The notes under the pieces were generated by a model. It saw nothing but the letters and a program-made list of their open reading frames with translations. It did no database searches and had not been told where the DNA came from. DNA of 64,000 nt, taken from contig JAJIRX010000160.1 in NCBI GenBank assembly GCA_023853785.1, positions 248,001 through 312,000 of the forward strand, given 5' to 3'. This document shows positions 48,836 to 63,200 of this stretch, in pieces (position 1 is the stretch's first letter; every line of letters starts with the position of its first letter). The stretch comes from Psilocybe azurescens. Taxonomy: Eukaryota; Basidiomycota; Agaricomycetes; Agaricales; Agrocybaceae. A program made the translations under genes and the position numbers.

Positions 48836-50031
48836 TCACTTGTCTTGAGAAATGGGTGAGTTGTGAGAATTGTTCTTATCGGAAATTAATTCTACTATCT
48901 GGTCAAAACCAGAGTATGGAGGGAGGTTCAGTTCATATTTTTCTCGATGGATCTGCAGCAAGTGAGCTCATATAAGCCACACAATGTCTCTGTTAAAATT
49001 TACCTCGGAACGAATCTGCCACCCAAAAAGTGTCTGCCGACGAAATCTTTGACGCCTTCCTTCGGTGCCGTCAGACTGATCAAAACGTCGGCACGGAGGC
49101 CTACTCCGAGACTGTTGCCTTTCTCAACATCCCACCCGGAAGGGATGTCGACAGAGACTATAGGCAAGCGAGATTCGTTAAGCAAAGGGAGTACCGAATC
49201 AAAAGGGGCGCGGATAGGGGGATTGAATGAAAACCCAAAGATAGCGTCGAGAATCACATCAGTATGAGGTCGAAGCAATGCTTCACGAAGTGATTCGATG
49301 TCGTTGGATCCCGGTGGAATAATTGGGATGCTCAAATTCTCGCATTGCTTTACAAGACGCTGCAATAATATGAAGATTCAACAAACGAAAACTGCATTCA
49401 ATCAAGAACCAACCTTGTAGATTTCTTTCGAGCCTGGCTAGTAAAAAAAAAAAAGGATTAATATCATGAAATGGCTCACAAGAGGTTTAAATTTTTAAAT
49501 TACCTTGGGCATGTAAATGGTCGGTTGATATCCGAACATACCTAGATCAGAGTAACAGTGTAAGACCGCATTCACTTGGGGAATATATGTTCCTACTGAG
49601 ATGGCGAGCAGCAACAAGTCCATCTCCACCTGGAACAATGAAAAGATTAGTCAGTTGTCGGCTAGGTATTGCATATCACTGATAATGCCAACCTTGGTTT
49701 CCTGGTCCGCAGCAAACCAGGACTCGCGGATAAACGTCTTTACGATACACTGTGGCAAGAGTTTGTGCACATGCCAATCCAGCAAGCTCCATTAACTACC
49801 AGCAGAACACAATGTTGAGGTTCAAGAGCAGAAATTCATGAGATTGTCAAGAAAATGTTACTTGATCCAAGCTGAATGCTCCGACTGAACCCATAAGTTC
49901 TTCGTCTATCTGTATATCAAATTAAGTTTTAGTTTCAAAAACATCATCACAGGTGCGCTATGAACGAAGTGATCCGGCCGTGGTGTAGGACTCACTTGCT
50001 GGGCAAGTCTGGCAGAAAGATAGCGCATCAT
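48836..50031 (-). CDS. NAD(P)H-hydrate epimerase (YjeF_N / AIBP family)
   Basis: Repairs hydrated NAD(P)H by interconverting the R and S epimers so that the dehydratase can act; often mitochondrial as well as cytosolic. Start at 50031: MMRYLSARLAQQ, then IDEELMGSVGAFSLDQLMEL, AGLACAQTLATVY, and the nucleotide-binding CCGPGGNGGDGL-like segment, which spans an intron in this gene. HLSMFGYQPTIYMPKPGSKE follows, then DVILDAIFGFSF and PIVSVDIPSGWDVEKG, the typical catalytic and binding regions. The conserved tail FVPRSIEKKYELNLPPYSGF is recovered by adding one T to the T5 run at 48938-48942 (plus strand). It then runs to a TGA at 48836-48838. About 250 residues. It lies next to an unrelated hypothetical gene and a MYND protein. 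Confidence 0.87.
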
Positions 50032-50446
50032 GGGCAAAAGAGTTTCTCGGCGAGGTTACAGGTATAATGTTTTAAGTGAGTCTTCACCGCGTTGAGCAAG
50101 AACAACAAAGGGGCTGAAACTCCTTTTGATGATCATGATGTCATAGTACCGTGTTTACAGAGCCTACAGCCAAATTAGATTTACATAGTGCAAGCAAAGT
50201 GCGAGTGTACTATATACTACTTGCACATCATTGAAAAAATGATACATTGCGGGTCATCATAAAATTAATGTGCATTTGTAAAAGTCCAAAAGATCCCCAA
50301 TGATGTCGTCAAAAGCCACATGCAAAATTAAGTACAACAGCCTGTCATGAGATGTAAATAGTAATATGTTAAAGAGAAAAAAAGAAATTGGAAGAGTGAT
50401 GTCGTGAAGATGGAGCGTACCAAAGTAAAAATGGAAGAGATATAGG
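50032..50446. other. Spacer upstream of NAD(P)HX epimerase
   Basis: 415 bp between two minus-strand genes: the promoter of the epimerase gene and the 3' end of the MYND gene. AT-rich; no gene or repeat seen. Confidence 0.45.
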
Positions 50447-51678
50447 CTATACTTTAACGCAAACCCGTTTATGCTCTTCCCAGTCGTTCTTCTGGTGTTC
50501 GGGTGAACAGTATTTAACAAGTTTGCACTTGCTACACACTTGTCCTAAATTTCTGGCCTTCTCTTGTGGATACGATTCTACGCTCGTTTCAGAGCAATCC
50601 GAGCACCCTCTGGCGCTCATTCGGTGACGTGGGACCGCCTCAAAAGATATGTCGCAGTCAATCCAGTTACACATATCCCTTGGCTTTATCCGTTTCCGCT
50701 TTCCCTTCGTCTTGATTTGAAGTACGGAGGCGGTTTCGAGGCCTCTTCTGGGAAAGCGAATCATCTCGCAGTCGTCGGTGCAGCATGGATTTGGACAGCC
50801 TGTCGGATAATCATGGAAGATGTCTTCGTCGGGGACAAAAACCGGGTCGGTGAAAAGATCTGGGAGTATGATGTTGTTTGATAGGAGAAAAGTACAAGGA
50901 ATCGCGGTCGTTTTTCGTATAGGATAGCCCGGACTGCAAGATCAATCTGGGGGAAACACGGTGTACGTCGCTGTCGGAGCAAAGTGTGGCTAAGTCGCAT
51001 GTCTGGTGATGTTAATTATACTTGTCAGTAAATTTCGATTGGGGTATGTAGTTCTGGAAGAGGAACAAACATACGTTCATATGATATCCGTCTCTCTGTG
51101 TTAGGCTTGCAAGGTTGCCCAAAACAATGCTTGCAAACTAGCTTGAAATAGTCCGTTACATCGTCCATTTCCTGTCTTTTCAGGTCAGTGACGATGATGT
51201 ATATTTCATCGCATCCAGTATCGTGCATCCCGCGCAGAAGCATGAGTTCAGGCAGCTAAATGCAGAGTTCTTAAAATTAACGGTGGTACAGCACGTATCT
51301 TGAACAGCTCACCATCGTAAGAACGACTGGCATCATTGATCTCCTTCTTTCCTGCATTGAGTGGTGATGAAAGACATGTGTGGTCCAAGTGCGATCTAGA
51401 GGAATCAAACGACCTGTATCGACCGTTCGACAGAATACGTTCTCAGGAGCGAAGGCCCCCTTATTCCATGCGATTATTTGCTTGCCAAAATGCTCATGTT
51501 TCCGCTCGCGGACATCTCTGAACCATTCATTGTAAGCATCATGACCTGTATTGTGATGCTCCAGCCACTTTTCAATGAGCATATCGGTAGAGTCGTGATC
51601 AAGGGTAGTCTTTACAAGTTCTGACATAGACAGACTCGGAGGTGAAAATATGGAATAATATGGCTGTCGTTTGGGCAT
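50447..51678 (-). CDS. MYND-type zinc-finger protein
   Basis: Fungal protein with a C-terminal MYND finger, a zinc-binding protein-interaction domain. Start at 51678 (MPKRQPYYSIFSPPSLSMSE), then RKHEHFGKQIIAWNKGAFAP and, across an intron, LPELMLLRGMHDTGCDEIYI and DVTDYFKLVCKHCFGQPCKP. The middle holds a Cys-rich PTGCPNPCCTDDCEM. The finger itself is VCSKCKLVKYCSPEHQKNDW followed by EEHKRVC, with the normal C2...C2...C2HC pattern preceded by CSDCSE. The A5 run at 50837-50841 seems one base too long: with four A's the frame RSFHRPGF continues into VPDEDIFHDYPTGCP. The N-terminal domain is not recognised and the function is unknown; many such proteins occur in mushrooms. Confidence 0.72.
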
Positions 51679-51828
51679 AGTGTAAGAAGAAAAGGGATCC
51701 TGGAAGCAGAGCGAGACAAGAGTGCGACAAGCAGATACAGTCAGGCTAATTGAAATTTACCCGAAATGCGCGTATAAACCGGCCCTTAACGGCTGTACAA
51801 GATGAACATCGAGAAGATTGAGAATGGA

Positions 51829-53554
<1,726 letters not shown>

Positions 53555-53807
53555 GTAAACGAATAAGGATGTGGTGGATGTATAGTAAGGAGAATGAGGA
53601 TGTCGCCAATGTAGAATGCTGTTTGGTCAAGGTTGTGCTGGCAAACCCTCGCGCGGTTGCGACTTCGTCCCATTGAATACCTCACTGTTATAGACTCTTC
53701 ACATAGTTCAACACTGGTTCATTTCTGCTGCCAATAGTTTGCACTAGAAGCGATAGCTTGCCACTAAAGTAGAGGTATAGCTCGGTGGGCCCAACTTGAA
53801 TTCCTTT
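53555..53807. promoter_or_regulatory. Divergent promoter region QPCT-like / TRS23
   Basis: 253 bp between divergent start codons, so both promoters should lie here. No specific element recognised. Confidence 0.45.
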
Positions 53808-54376
53808 ATGGCTATCTTCAGTCTTTGGGTACGTCGTCGTTCGTACGTGGCTAGAGTATTAGTCAACTTCTCTTCTTTTGTAGGTCATCAATAAAGCAGG
53901 GGGCCTTGTTTACCAGCGCAACTTTGCAGGTCCTTTACTTCAAGGATTCTTCTGATGAATATCTGATCGTATTTCAGATGGACTCGCCCCCTTGACCTCG
54001 AATGAATATTTAGTTCTTGCAGGTACTCTTCATGGCATTCATGCCATTACAAGTCGCCTATCCCCTATGGGGTCGAGCTCGGGTGTTCAAGTTATAGAAG
54101 CGGAGACATTCAAGCTAAATATCCTGTTGACCGTAACTGGTGAGCATCCTTCACACTTCTGTTACAATGCATTAATACCTCTCCCTGCCACAAGGAACCA
54201 AATTTGTACTGCTAACCTCCCTGACAGATACCACGGCGGATTCTGTTCTACAAAAAGCTTATGACATCTACGCAGACGCTGTCATGAAGAACCCCTTCCA
54301 TACCCCAGAGATGCCCATCAGGAGTGAGGGGTTCGATACTCGAATTGGATCGTTTATCGGAACAGGGCAAACCTAA
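53808..54376 (+). CDS. TRS23: TRAPP complex subunit TRS23 (TRAPPC4/synbindin)
   Basis: Core subunit of the TRAPP Ypt1/Rab1 exchange factor in ER-Golgi traffic. The first exon MAIFSLW (53808) is followed by [15 protein letters not shown], then [79 protein letters not shown] and [13 protein letters not shown], ending at TAA 54374-54376. About 135 residues, the short longin-like form without the PDZ-like insert of the animal protein. Four introns, all canonical, and the frame is unbroken. The match to the family is continuous along the whole length. Confidence 0.92.
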
Positions 54377-55501
54377 GAACATTCTGTTGATACGGAGACG
54401 AGGTCAACCAGGATCGTCTGTGAGTACCAGATGGAAGGGAAAATTCTCTCGATTTTCTCATTGTGGAATAGGCATCCATGTTTCACTCTACTCAGCAGCC
54501 TTTACAACAGGCTCTATAGGCTGATATTTAATAATCTGGGTTGCAACTTGCCAACCAGTGCCTCCATTCAACCATCGCCCATATCTGCTTAGCACATTGA
54601 ATGGATGGACTGCGACGCCCTAGCTTTTTGGATGCCACTTAAAACATGCAGTATAAAGCAGACAAACAGACACCTCATTGATATTCAAAAAGTCCCTGTT
54701 GATACACGTTCATAATTAATGCTGAATGCATAAGTAATCTCAAACTTTGTATTATGCATCTACCATCTACCATCTCTTCTGGACTTCCGCTTTGAATCCG
54801 ATGGTTGGAGGTTGGGTTTTGGCTGGGTTCAATGATACCGTTAACACTGGTGCATGAATAAATGGTTTTCTTCTGTAGCTTGTGCAGAACGAACACTTGA
54901 AATGAGCCCAAGAGCTCACAGAATCTTCGAAAATACATGGATATCCTGTAGTGGACTTACTAATACGAACGAGCTAATCAGATAGGGGTGAGAAAAGACC
55001 CTCGGTGCAGTCTGAAGTTGTTTCTACCACGGTGGTACCTACCAATTCCCAAACACGTATGACTGACAGTGCATTGTAGATGTTACCACAGCCCCATGAA
55101 TACGATGAAACGTAAAGAAAAAGTCCTTGGAGTCAACAAATGATGCAGAAGCCCTCAGTGATTCGAGTATAACACAACGCCCAACCCTCGGCACAGACGA
55201 TGTAATCCCGGAGTTTCCACCATCCAAAAAGTCTCGTCGGACTGTGATGAATTCGAATAAGGAGCAAATAGAAAAACAATTCCAATAAATGAGTGGCCCA
55301 CTTATTTCCAAACTGTGTGTATACGCTATGTTCACCCGGGACAACGATCTTAACACTCGCCTGAAGCTTTATAAGGTAAAAATCAGTGTTTTACAACCTT
55401 CCATCCCTGTTTGATATACAAGTCACCTCAGACGTTTAAAGCGAGTCTAACTATGTTTCTGGAAAGATGCATAATATTTACACATAATCCTTCGTAACCA
55501 G
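54377..55501. other. Region between TRS23 and HRQ1
   Basis: 1.1 kb that should hold the TRS23 3' end and the unresolved N-terminal exon(s) and promoter of HRQ1. It also contains a possible minus-strand two-exon frame (54675-55356), listed separately. A plus-strand TTTAAAGCGAGT stretch near 55434-55446 reads TFKASLT after a CAG. It may be part of an early HRQ1 exon but could not be spliced in frame. Confidence 0.35.
54675..55356 (-). CDS. Possible hypothetical protein, weak evidence
   Basis: Two minus-strand open frames of 105 and 88 codons can be joined in frame. The first ends SYVFGN followed by TG at a GTAGGT donor near 55042; the second starts after CAG at about 54947 (WISMYFRRFCELLG), giving about 195 residues. 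The sequence is rich in Phe, Ser, Cys and Ile, shows no family resemblance and has no obvious conserved motif. It could equally be chance open sequence on the strand opposite the HRQ1 promoter. Confidence 0.22.
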
Positions 55502-58500
55502 GCAATCAATGTGGTGCTTGCTTTCGTTTCGTCTAAGCGACAGCTCGCGACAAGCTTCTCTGCCATTCGCACCTCTGTCGAAGGCATATTAAAACAGTAA
55601 CCCTTTTTCTTTTTCTTAAGACTTTTCAACCCTTTCTCAACAGACTCGTCTTTTGAAGGCCACTCGAAATCTCAAAAGTCTCTGAGATCAAGTATGTTCT
55701 TCCTTGCGAAGGTTGCATCATTATTCATCTGTTTCCAGAGCTCTGCTTCCCGATCTTTTAAAATTCTCATACGTTCCGGTATCTGATCTCCAGGTTAATG
55801 AAAATTTTGACAAATCCTCTCGTTCTGTCGATTATTCGGAGGGCGCCTCGTCCACGAAACCTTCTCAGTCTCTATCTGGGCATGTGCTTGTCATGGACTT
55901 TGAGGACAAGACAGTTGGAAAGAGAGATTCGTCAAGTGGCAACCAGTCAGATTATATATATGCTTAACGTATTCTCGTAACCGACTGCCGCCCTAAATTA
56001 GGTCCCTTTCTGTCTCACTCTCACCGGTAGCCGTTAAAAAACTTATTGAAGCTCGTAATGGACGGTTCGAAAAGGCGATACACGAGTGCGTGATTGACTT
56101 CATACTTTTACAAATTCAAAGTTAGATACTTTTCAGACTTATCGTCGCCTCGTCGGCAGATGACGATCCCGTGAGTTTGCTGATTACTGCAGGCCGCAAC
56201 TACGTGCCTGTAGATCATTCCATCACTCTGGACTCGAAAAAGTCAATGGAAATACCGACAAAGCGACCTACCATTGACCAGATAATAGCAGATATCATGG
56301 CTTCCGTATGGTACAAAGATCAAATCGTATACCGACGACTAGTAGAGGCAAAGGAAATGCAGATAGGTAGAGGACAACTTTGTCGTTGTCGACATTACTT
56401 GCAACCTGCACTAACCACACTCATTACTTTCCATTTACAAGGTTCTCTGGATCCACCAATTTCTCAAAACATCGCAAATGCTGTTTTGCAGTCGCGAAAT
56501 ATTCAGTCTCTGTACTCTCACCAAGCTGCTGCTATCCAAGCAATTAGGAGAGGGAAACATGTTGTGGTGTCCACAAGTACTGCATCAGGCAAAAGTGTAA
56601 TTTACCAGGTTATTTCTCTCGCGTGGCCCATTGACCTTAGTACTTACTGAAAATTGCCAAGATTCCATTGCTGGCTTATCTAAACGAAGACCTTCACTCA
56701 ACGGCTATCCTGGTTTTCCCGACCAAGGTAAAGAAGCTCGTTGATGTCCAGTAATTGATGCTGATACTTGACAGGCTTTAGCCCAAGATCAGAAAGCGTC
56801 GTTATCAAACCTGTTTCAAATATGCCCAGGGTTGGAGCACCTGAAGGTAAGTTATTCATGTATTTTACTTTGTTTTTGTCTTCACTGTAGTCAATTAGGT
56901 TGCAACATACGATGGCGACACCCCCTACGAGCTTAGGACAGGTGGGTGAATAGTCCCAACTTTCAAATTTGCATTTATCCTACGTCCTGTCAGAAATCCG
57001 AGATACTGCTTCTGTCATTCTAACGAATTTTGTACCGGAATCTATCCTTACCTATCATCGTACATGCGTTGCTAATAATCAGTTATAAATAGGATACTTT
57101 GCACGCATCTATTCTTCCCAACGAGGAGAAATGGCGAAGGTATTTGCACACGTCCAAAATACACATCGGGTTACGTAGGGCTTACACAAAATCAGCTTCC
57201 TGAAGCGACTGAAGGTATCTGTCTCGAATCCATGTTTCACCCGAAGCGCGTCTTATCCCCATGTCAAGATATTGGCCGTAGATGAACTTCATTACTATAC
57301 TGGCCTTTTTGGGAGGTGAGAGGTTTTAGGTTGGCATTTCTATTTGCTTTCTAACCACCAGACAACTGTTCCAGTCATGTGGCTTATATCCTTCGACGGT
57401 TTAGAAGAGTCTGTGCAGCTGTCGGCAGTATGTGTTTCCAAGTTTATAGTCATTGAAAAGCACTTTTATGCCGATTTGGTAGACAATCGGATACGGCTTA
57501 TTTCATGCAGTGCGACGCTTGCCAATCCAGCGGAATACATGTCAAAAATGTTTGCAATTGATACTTCCGGACTGGAAGTCATTTCCAATGATGGTGCACC
57601 TTCGGGTAGCAAAGAATACCTTGTCTGGAACCCTCCGTTAATAGATGAGATGGACCCTTCTCTAGGAAAACGCTCTTCATTGTCGGAAGCTTCAAAGTTG
57701 ATGCGGACACTGATGAAGAGCGGACTACGGGTGATACTCTTTTGCAAGGTATTATCAAACCACAATAAAGCGATCTCGATGCTTAAAAGACCATTCACCC
57801 ACCTAACAGATCCGCAAAGTTTGCGAACTGGCAAGGAAGACGATTTCTTTTCTGACCTTCCGTTGAATTGTATTTTTCAACAGGCCATGAAAATTGTCAA
57901 GGCGGATCTAAGTAATGAAGGTCGCTTAGATATTGTGGAAAAGGTCAGAGCTTACAGAGGAGGTAAGATAATTTTTCCTGAATTTACAAAATTCACTAAA
58001 TGCTCTTCTAAAGGATATTCTCGCGAGGTTTGTAAAAACATTGTGATTAATAATCCACAGGATTCTAATAACAACTAGGATCGTCGAAAAATTGAACACG
58101 AGGCTTTCTCCGGCCAGTTGCTGGGAATCATCGCTACAAATGCCTTGGAGCTTGGGATCGACATCGGGGCTCTGGATGCAGTCATTATGCTTGGATTTCC
58201 TATGACGGTTTCAAACTTTGTGGGTCCTCATTTGGTCGGGTCTGTAATAATCTATACTGAAAATCTTCAAGAGGCAACAAGCAGGTCGAGCGGGTCGACG
58301 CTCTCAAGACTCGCTCGCCATCATGGTGGCAGATCCCTTTCCAATTGACCAGCATTTTGTCAATCAACCGTCTGATCTATTCGAAAATTCATTGAATGAT
58401 TTAATCATTGACACAGATAATGAACTGATACTGGAGGGCAAGCATTTTTTTCACCTGAATGTCGTGCGTGATTTTTGATCGATTAACAGCTCATTTACAA

Positions 58501-60149
58501 TGTGCCGCGTACGAGATACCGATAGCGAGCGTGGACGAAAAGTGGTTTGGCTCGACATGTATCAGCATATGTGCCCATAAATTACGCAAAGACGACGATG
58601 ACTGGTGACAAGTACTCTCCTTTGTGTCATTAATACTTCTGCTGAACACTCGCCCGAAGGTATCATCCGCACCCGAAATTCCTGCCTTTCCCTTCGAGAC
58701 ATGTTTCTATCCGTGAGTGATAGTTCATAGAGAGAGCCAATGCATTCGGGATGTTGAGTCTTCGAAAACTAGGCGGGACCCAAGAAGAAACGTACATAGT
58801 CGTGGAAGTGAGCGGTAACGACACTCAGCAATCTTTGAAGCTGGAAGAAGTAGAATTTTCAAGAGCTCTGTTCGAACTATATGAAGGTGGTGTGGTAAGC
58901 CCTAGCATTATGGTTGTGGTCATTAATTTGGCATCTGACGATTGTCTGCAGTTTATGCATCAAGGAGAAACGTTCATTGTGAGTGTCGGGGCCATGGAAT
59001 ATACCGATATCCCTAATAACAAGTCATTCAGGTTAAGGAGGTCAGCCATGACTCTAAATCGGCCAAAGTGGTACGAGCAGACATCAATTATATAACATCA
59101 CCCAGGTAAGAGACATCGGAAGCTTCACCATGATTCAGGCTGGTTTATATAAACTATCAGAGACTTGACGTGAGAGGCAAATCTGGGCACAACCCCTCAT
59201 TTGTGTTGATCAATGACGTCTCGCAGTCGCATTTTGCCCCTTCAAACGTTCCGAGCCATAACGTTCAACAACACCCTCGCAGAGTTTGGCAGTAAGTCAT
59301 TTTATTTTATACTCTGCCACTGTTAGCTGATCGTTTTGCGGCTCTAGGGCTGAATGTATACGTGAAAGTCTTCGGTGAGTCATTGTGGTTTGGTGTTACC
59401 TATAAATTAGTTGATGTTCGAATTAGGGTTCTTCAAGATTAGGTTGGTCAAAATCAGTCTACGTTTTTTGCCTTGGTTTTTAAAATCATTTGATTCAGAA
59501 ATGGTAGGATCTTAGATGCGGTTGAGCTGATAACTCCACCTTGGGAGCGCGAGACTGTTGGGTTCTGGATAGATTTGTCAGGTGATATTTTGAGGCGCTT
59601 ATACATTGAAGAAATCGATGGAGCGGCTGCTATTCATGCCGCTGAACATGCTATTCTGAACCAATACGCATTGTCTCAAGATGTGAAAACGGACTGCAGG
59701 GTCGCAAAGGAAGAATATATGGATGGTAATGTTCCAGCCAAACGGGCGCCTAGGTATAGCACAAGCTACAAGAGGAAGCGACTGTCTAAAAGCTTTGAAT
59801 TAGATTGATATTTTATGACACCGTTGGTAAGACAGGTGGGGTGGTTACCAGAGCATTCGAAAATGGTGAGTGTTTTTATTTTCGTCATTTAAACGTGACA
59901 GTTTTGTAATTCGTTTTGAACCAGTGCAAGTTCTTCTTGACCGAGCTCGGTTAGCCGTCAACAATTGTGATTGCAGTGATGGGTGTTCGCTATGTGAGGA
60001 AGCCTATGGGTGTAGAGTGACGTAATCTAACGACGACCAAAAATTCAGGTGTACAAAGTCAAGCTTGCAAGGATGCAAATCTGATCTCTTCGAAGCCTGG
60101 AGCAAAGATTATTCTTAATTTCTTGATGGGTATGGAGACAGCGACGTAG
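55502..60149 (+). CDS. HRQ1: HRQ1-type DNA helicase (RecQ4-related, DUF1998)
   Basis: 3'-5' DNA helicase in interstrand-crosslink repair and telomere maintenance. The first supported residues are INVVLAFVSSKRQLATSFSA (from 55502); the true start is upstream and unresolved. Next come ISKVSEIKALLPDLLKFSYV and the helicase core: QSLYSHQAAAIQAIRRGKHV, Walker A STASGKSVIYQ, AILVFPTKALAQDQKA, the DEAH-type box VAVDELHYYTGLFGSHVAYI, ISCSATLANP, IIATNALELGIDIGALDAVI, and motif VI RQQAGRAGRRSQDS. The C terminus carries the zinc-binding cysteines of DUF1998: VNNCDCSDGCSLCEEAYGC, then GVQSQACKDANLISSKPGAK. It ends FLMGMETAT at TAG 60147-60149. About 25 introns, one with a GC donor (57831). A frame problem near 55645, just before RPLEISKVSEIK, suggests one more missing base. 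Confidence 0.87.
57831..57883 (+). other. GC-AG intron in HRQ1
   Basis: The upstream exon reads FCKIRKVCEL and the downstream one AMKIVKADL, the expected order for this helicase segment. Joining them in frame requires an intron GCAAGG...TTTTTCAACAG of 53 nt. No GT lies at a usable position. Confidence 0.65.
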
Positions 60150-60268
60150 TAAATAGGTATGGGTACTGAAGTATCTAAGCTGCAATAAACGGCGCTTAAG
60201 AAGTGTGACATTCAATGCTAGGCAATTCCAATCCCAACTCCGACTAGAACCATGAGAAGTACGATATG
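60150..60268. other. Convergent 3' spacer HRQ1 / SCYL2
   Basis: 119 bp between convergent stops. An AATAAA-like element (GCAATAAACGG) at about 60181-60191 could serve HRQ1 polyadenylation. Confidence 0.45.
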
Positions 60269-63200
60269 TTATGATAGGGGATCAAAATCACCCCAGTCAT
60301 CTTTTGAGAATAACTTTGATTTCCCTATTGAAGACTGAGCTGGCTTTGACGGGGTCAGCAATCCGCCCATTTGAGGTTGTACGGGTTGTGTAAACGAACC
60401 CATGCCAGATTGCTGAGGGATTATTGGCACGGATGGATGCATGATGGGAGTGAAAGTTGAGCCAGTTGTGGCTATATTAGTGGGCGAAGTGTAGATGTTG
60501 TAATTTGGTGCTGAGAATGTAGGTTGGAACGGAGGTTTAGATTGCTGCAAAGGTACAACGGTTGACTGCGGCTGCACCCTCGGAGGAGCGGGAAAGAGAT
60601 TCTGCGGATAAGAGGAGCGCGGCACATCCGACCCAGTGCTCATGGGTTTGTGCACATCGGGTGCAGTTGGTTCTTGCCGTCTTGATATCGAACCCAGGGT
60701 GGACGTTGTTGACAATGGCGTTAGGTTGTGGTTCGATGGACGGGATTGATACGAGGTGTTTCTTGAAGGCAGGGTCGTAGGAGGAGGTGATGACACGGAA
60801 GGAGGGAAAGAGGTAGATTGACGCGGTGGCATAGGTGAAGCTGTGGTCGACGATGTTGAAGTCTTAGCCCAATAATTAGTAAAGTTGCTTCATAATCTGA
60901 CCATTGGTACCCACCGGGTTGTTACTAAAAATGCTTCCCCAGACATCGTCATCCCAAGAAGCATTATTGTCAACGACAGTGTCTGCTTTGATCATAGGAC
61001 CATTAGCTTTACCACCCACGAGACTTTCGAAATCGACGTTATGCACAGTTCCATTTGACCCTGGATTTCCGTTAGCTGCTATGCCTGATCGATCTTCCAG
61101 ACGTTGAGAATCGCGTAGAAATTGATCGTGTTCTTTTTCGACGCGTTCTGCAAGTTTCTTGATGACTTGCATGAAACGTTGGAATTGACCAACGCTCAAC
61201 ACTTGATCGAATAAGCTAAGCGAAATGATGATGATATAGTAGAGCTTACATGGACCTATGGACATTGCCCATAACTGCGGTAAAACTAAAGTTGCGACAG
61301 CTTCTCGATCGACTTTTAATCCCATAGCTTCTTGCACGGATAGCGTTGCCATCTGACTTCGTTTGTAAGGATGTTTGATGAGATAATCATGTTATTGACG
61401 TACCATTACAGCGGGTTCCTTCGTCCGGATTTTGGACAATAATGGTACAAGTTTCTGGGTCAAAGTGGTCTAGAAAAGAACAAGCCGCGTCAATAGATAG
61501 CAATATACAAAGGGACCATTTATACCTGATCAAGTGTTTTCACCATTGACAGCATTGTGACAAGAGTAGCAACTTTGACAGTCAATATGCGAGTTTTGGT
61601 GAACACGAACTTGTGAAGGACGATTAACAAAATTCCCAAGAACACGATGAAGCATACACACTGCTACTCTCGGGAAAAGCACCTCCTGAACTTCGGCATA
61701 GTCAATCGTTTCACAGAGTCCAGGAACAACTTTTAATGCCTTCTCTTGCACCTGGCAAATTGTTGTTAGTAAAGGTGAACTACCGACTAATAGAAAGGGA
61801 TCCTACCACCGCATGTTCAGATTCAAGTGCATTATAAACAAGAGGAAGGACATCTGCAAAGGAAAATGATTCGATTGATGGAAGAGGACAGGGGCTTTTC
61901 GCCAACGCACGTTCTCTGAAAACGCCTTTATCAGTTTTATCCTGAAGCATGGTAAGATTGTCCAGCAGGGTCATCATGTTTTGCGGTGGCTCTCGAATGG
62001 CGAATAGAGGTTTCAAGCTCGGCAATACTGTTGAAGCAAATTGAGATGCCGACAGATTTTGGGATATTACGAAGACATTGGGTAAAATATAAGGTAATAG
62101 TTGAGTGTCTTTCATCTACAGAAGTTAAGTATGCACTGCCAGACAGACAAACCACGCCGCTACTCACTTCTTCCAGTAACGAAGGCAGAATCTTTCTAGT
62201 CCGTAACCCTTCAGAAAACCTATCCAGAACGGTTGTTAGGCCTTTCATGAAAGAGATTTTCTCTTCTCGTGTCTTTGCTGTAAAGTTTGAACGATCTAAG
62301 AAATTCAAGGTCGAGATGGGCAGAGAAGAGAAGAAGGCATGCGATGGGAGCGTCTCCGGAGTAGGTCTTGAACCATAGTGTCGAGTGATCAAGGACCTGA
62401 GAAGTACTGTATCGGTCAAAAAAACTTTCGTAAGTCTGGCAATGATATCAAAATCGATAGAATAGCACCTTGGAGGTCACTATCAAGTCTGTCCATCCCA
62501 GGGAGAGGCTTTGAAGCATTATCACGCAGTCCGCCGAGACTGCCATGATTTTTGAAAGGAGGGTTTCCCTTGCAGTGCACTGCATACAGTATGCACCCAA
62601 GTGAATACATATCAGAGGCCGTTACGAGCTGCTCATCCAGAGCATATTCAGGAGCTGGCGTGAAAGACTAAGTCCAGAATGCCTTTACGTCAACAAAGAA
62701 AACTTACCCATGTAATCGAATGACCGTTGGATATAGGGTGGTACTCTTCCATCAAACGTTGGAAACTCCCAGCGGGTTGTTCCACCTCCGGGGGTTTGTA
62801 GTAATATAGTCAGTCCTAGACCTGAGATTTTCCAATCTCCCTATTCAGAGTAATGTCAAGTCTGAGCTTCTAAAAATATAATTCCCAGAATGACTAACAG
62901 CACCGTTGATCACAACAGTTTCGGGAGACAAATGTGAATGAATCAGTTTGGCAGATGTATGGAGAAATGAGAGCCCTTTGCATATTTGAAGCACTCCTTT
63001 TGGATCTAGAGTTTGGGACAGTGAATTCAGGTTCAGAGGGTCAAAAAGCAGTAGTTTGTATACCTCGATTTCATCGAGTTCGACGAGGGAAGTTTGTCGG
63101 CCGGAATCTGGAATGGCTAATTGAAGGGACGCCAGCACTGGTTCGGTTGCGAACATGATCTCGTTTCGTGTTTCTTCCAATGGTTCCACCATTTCTTCAG

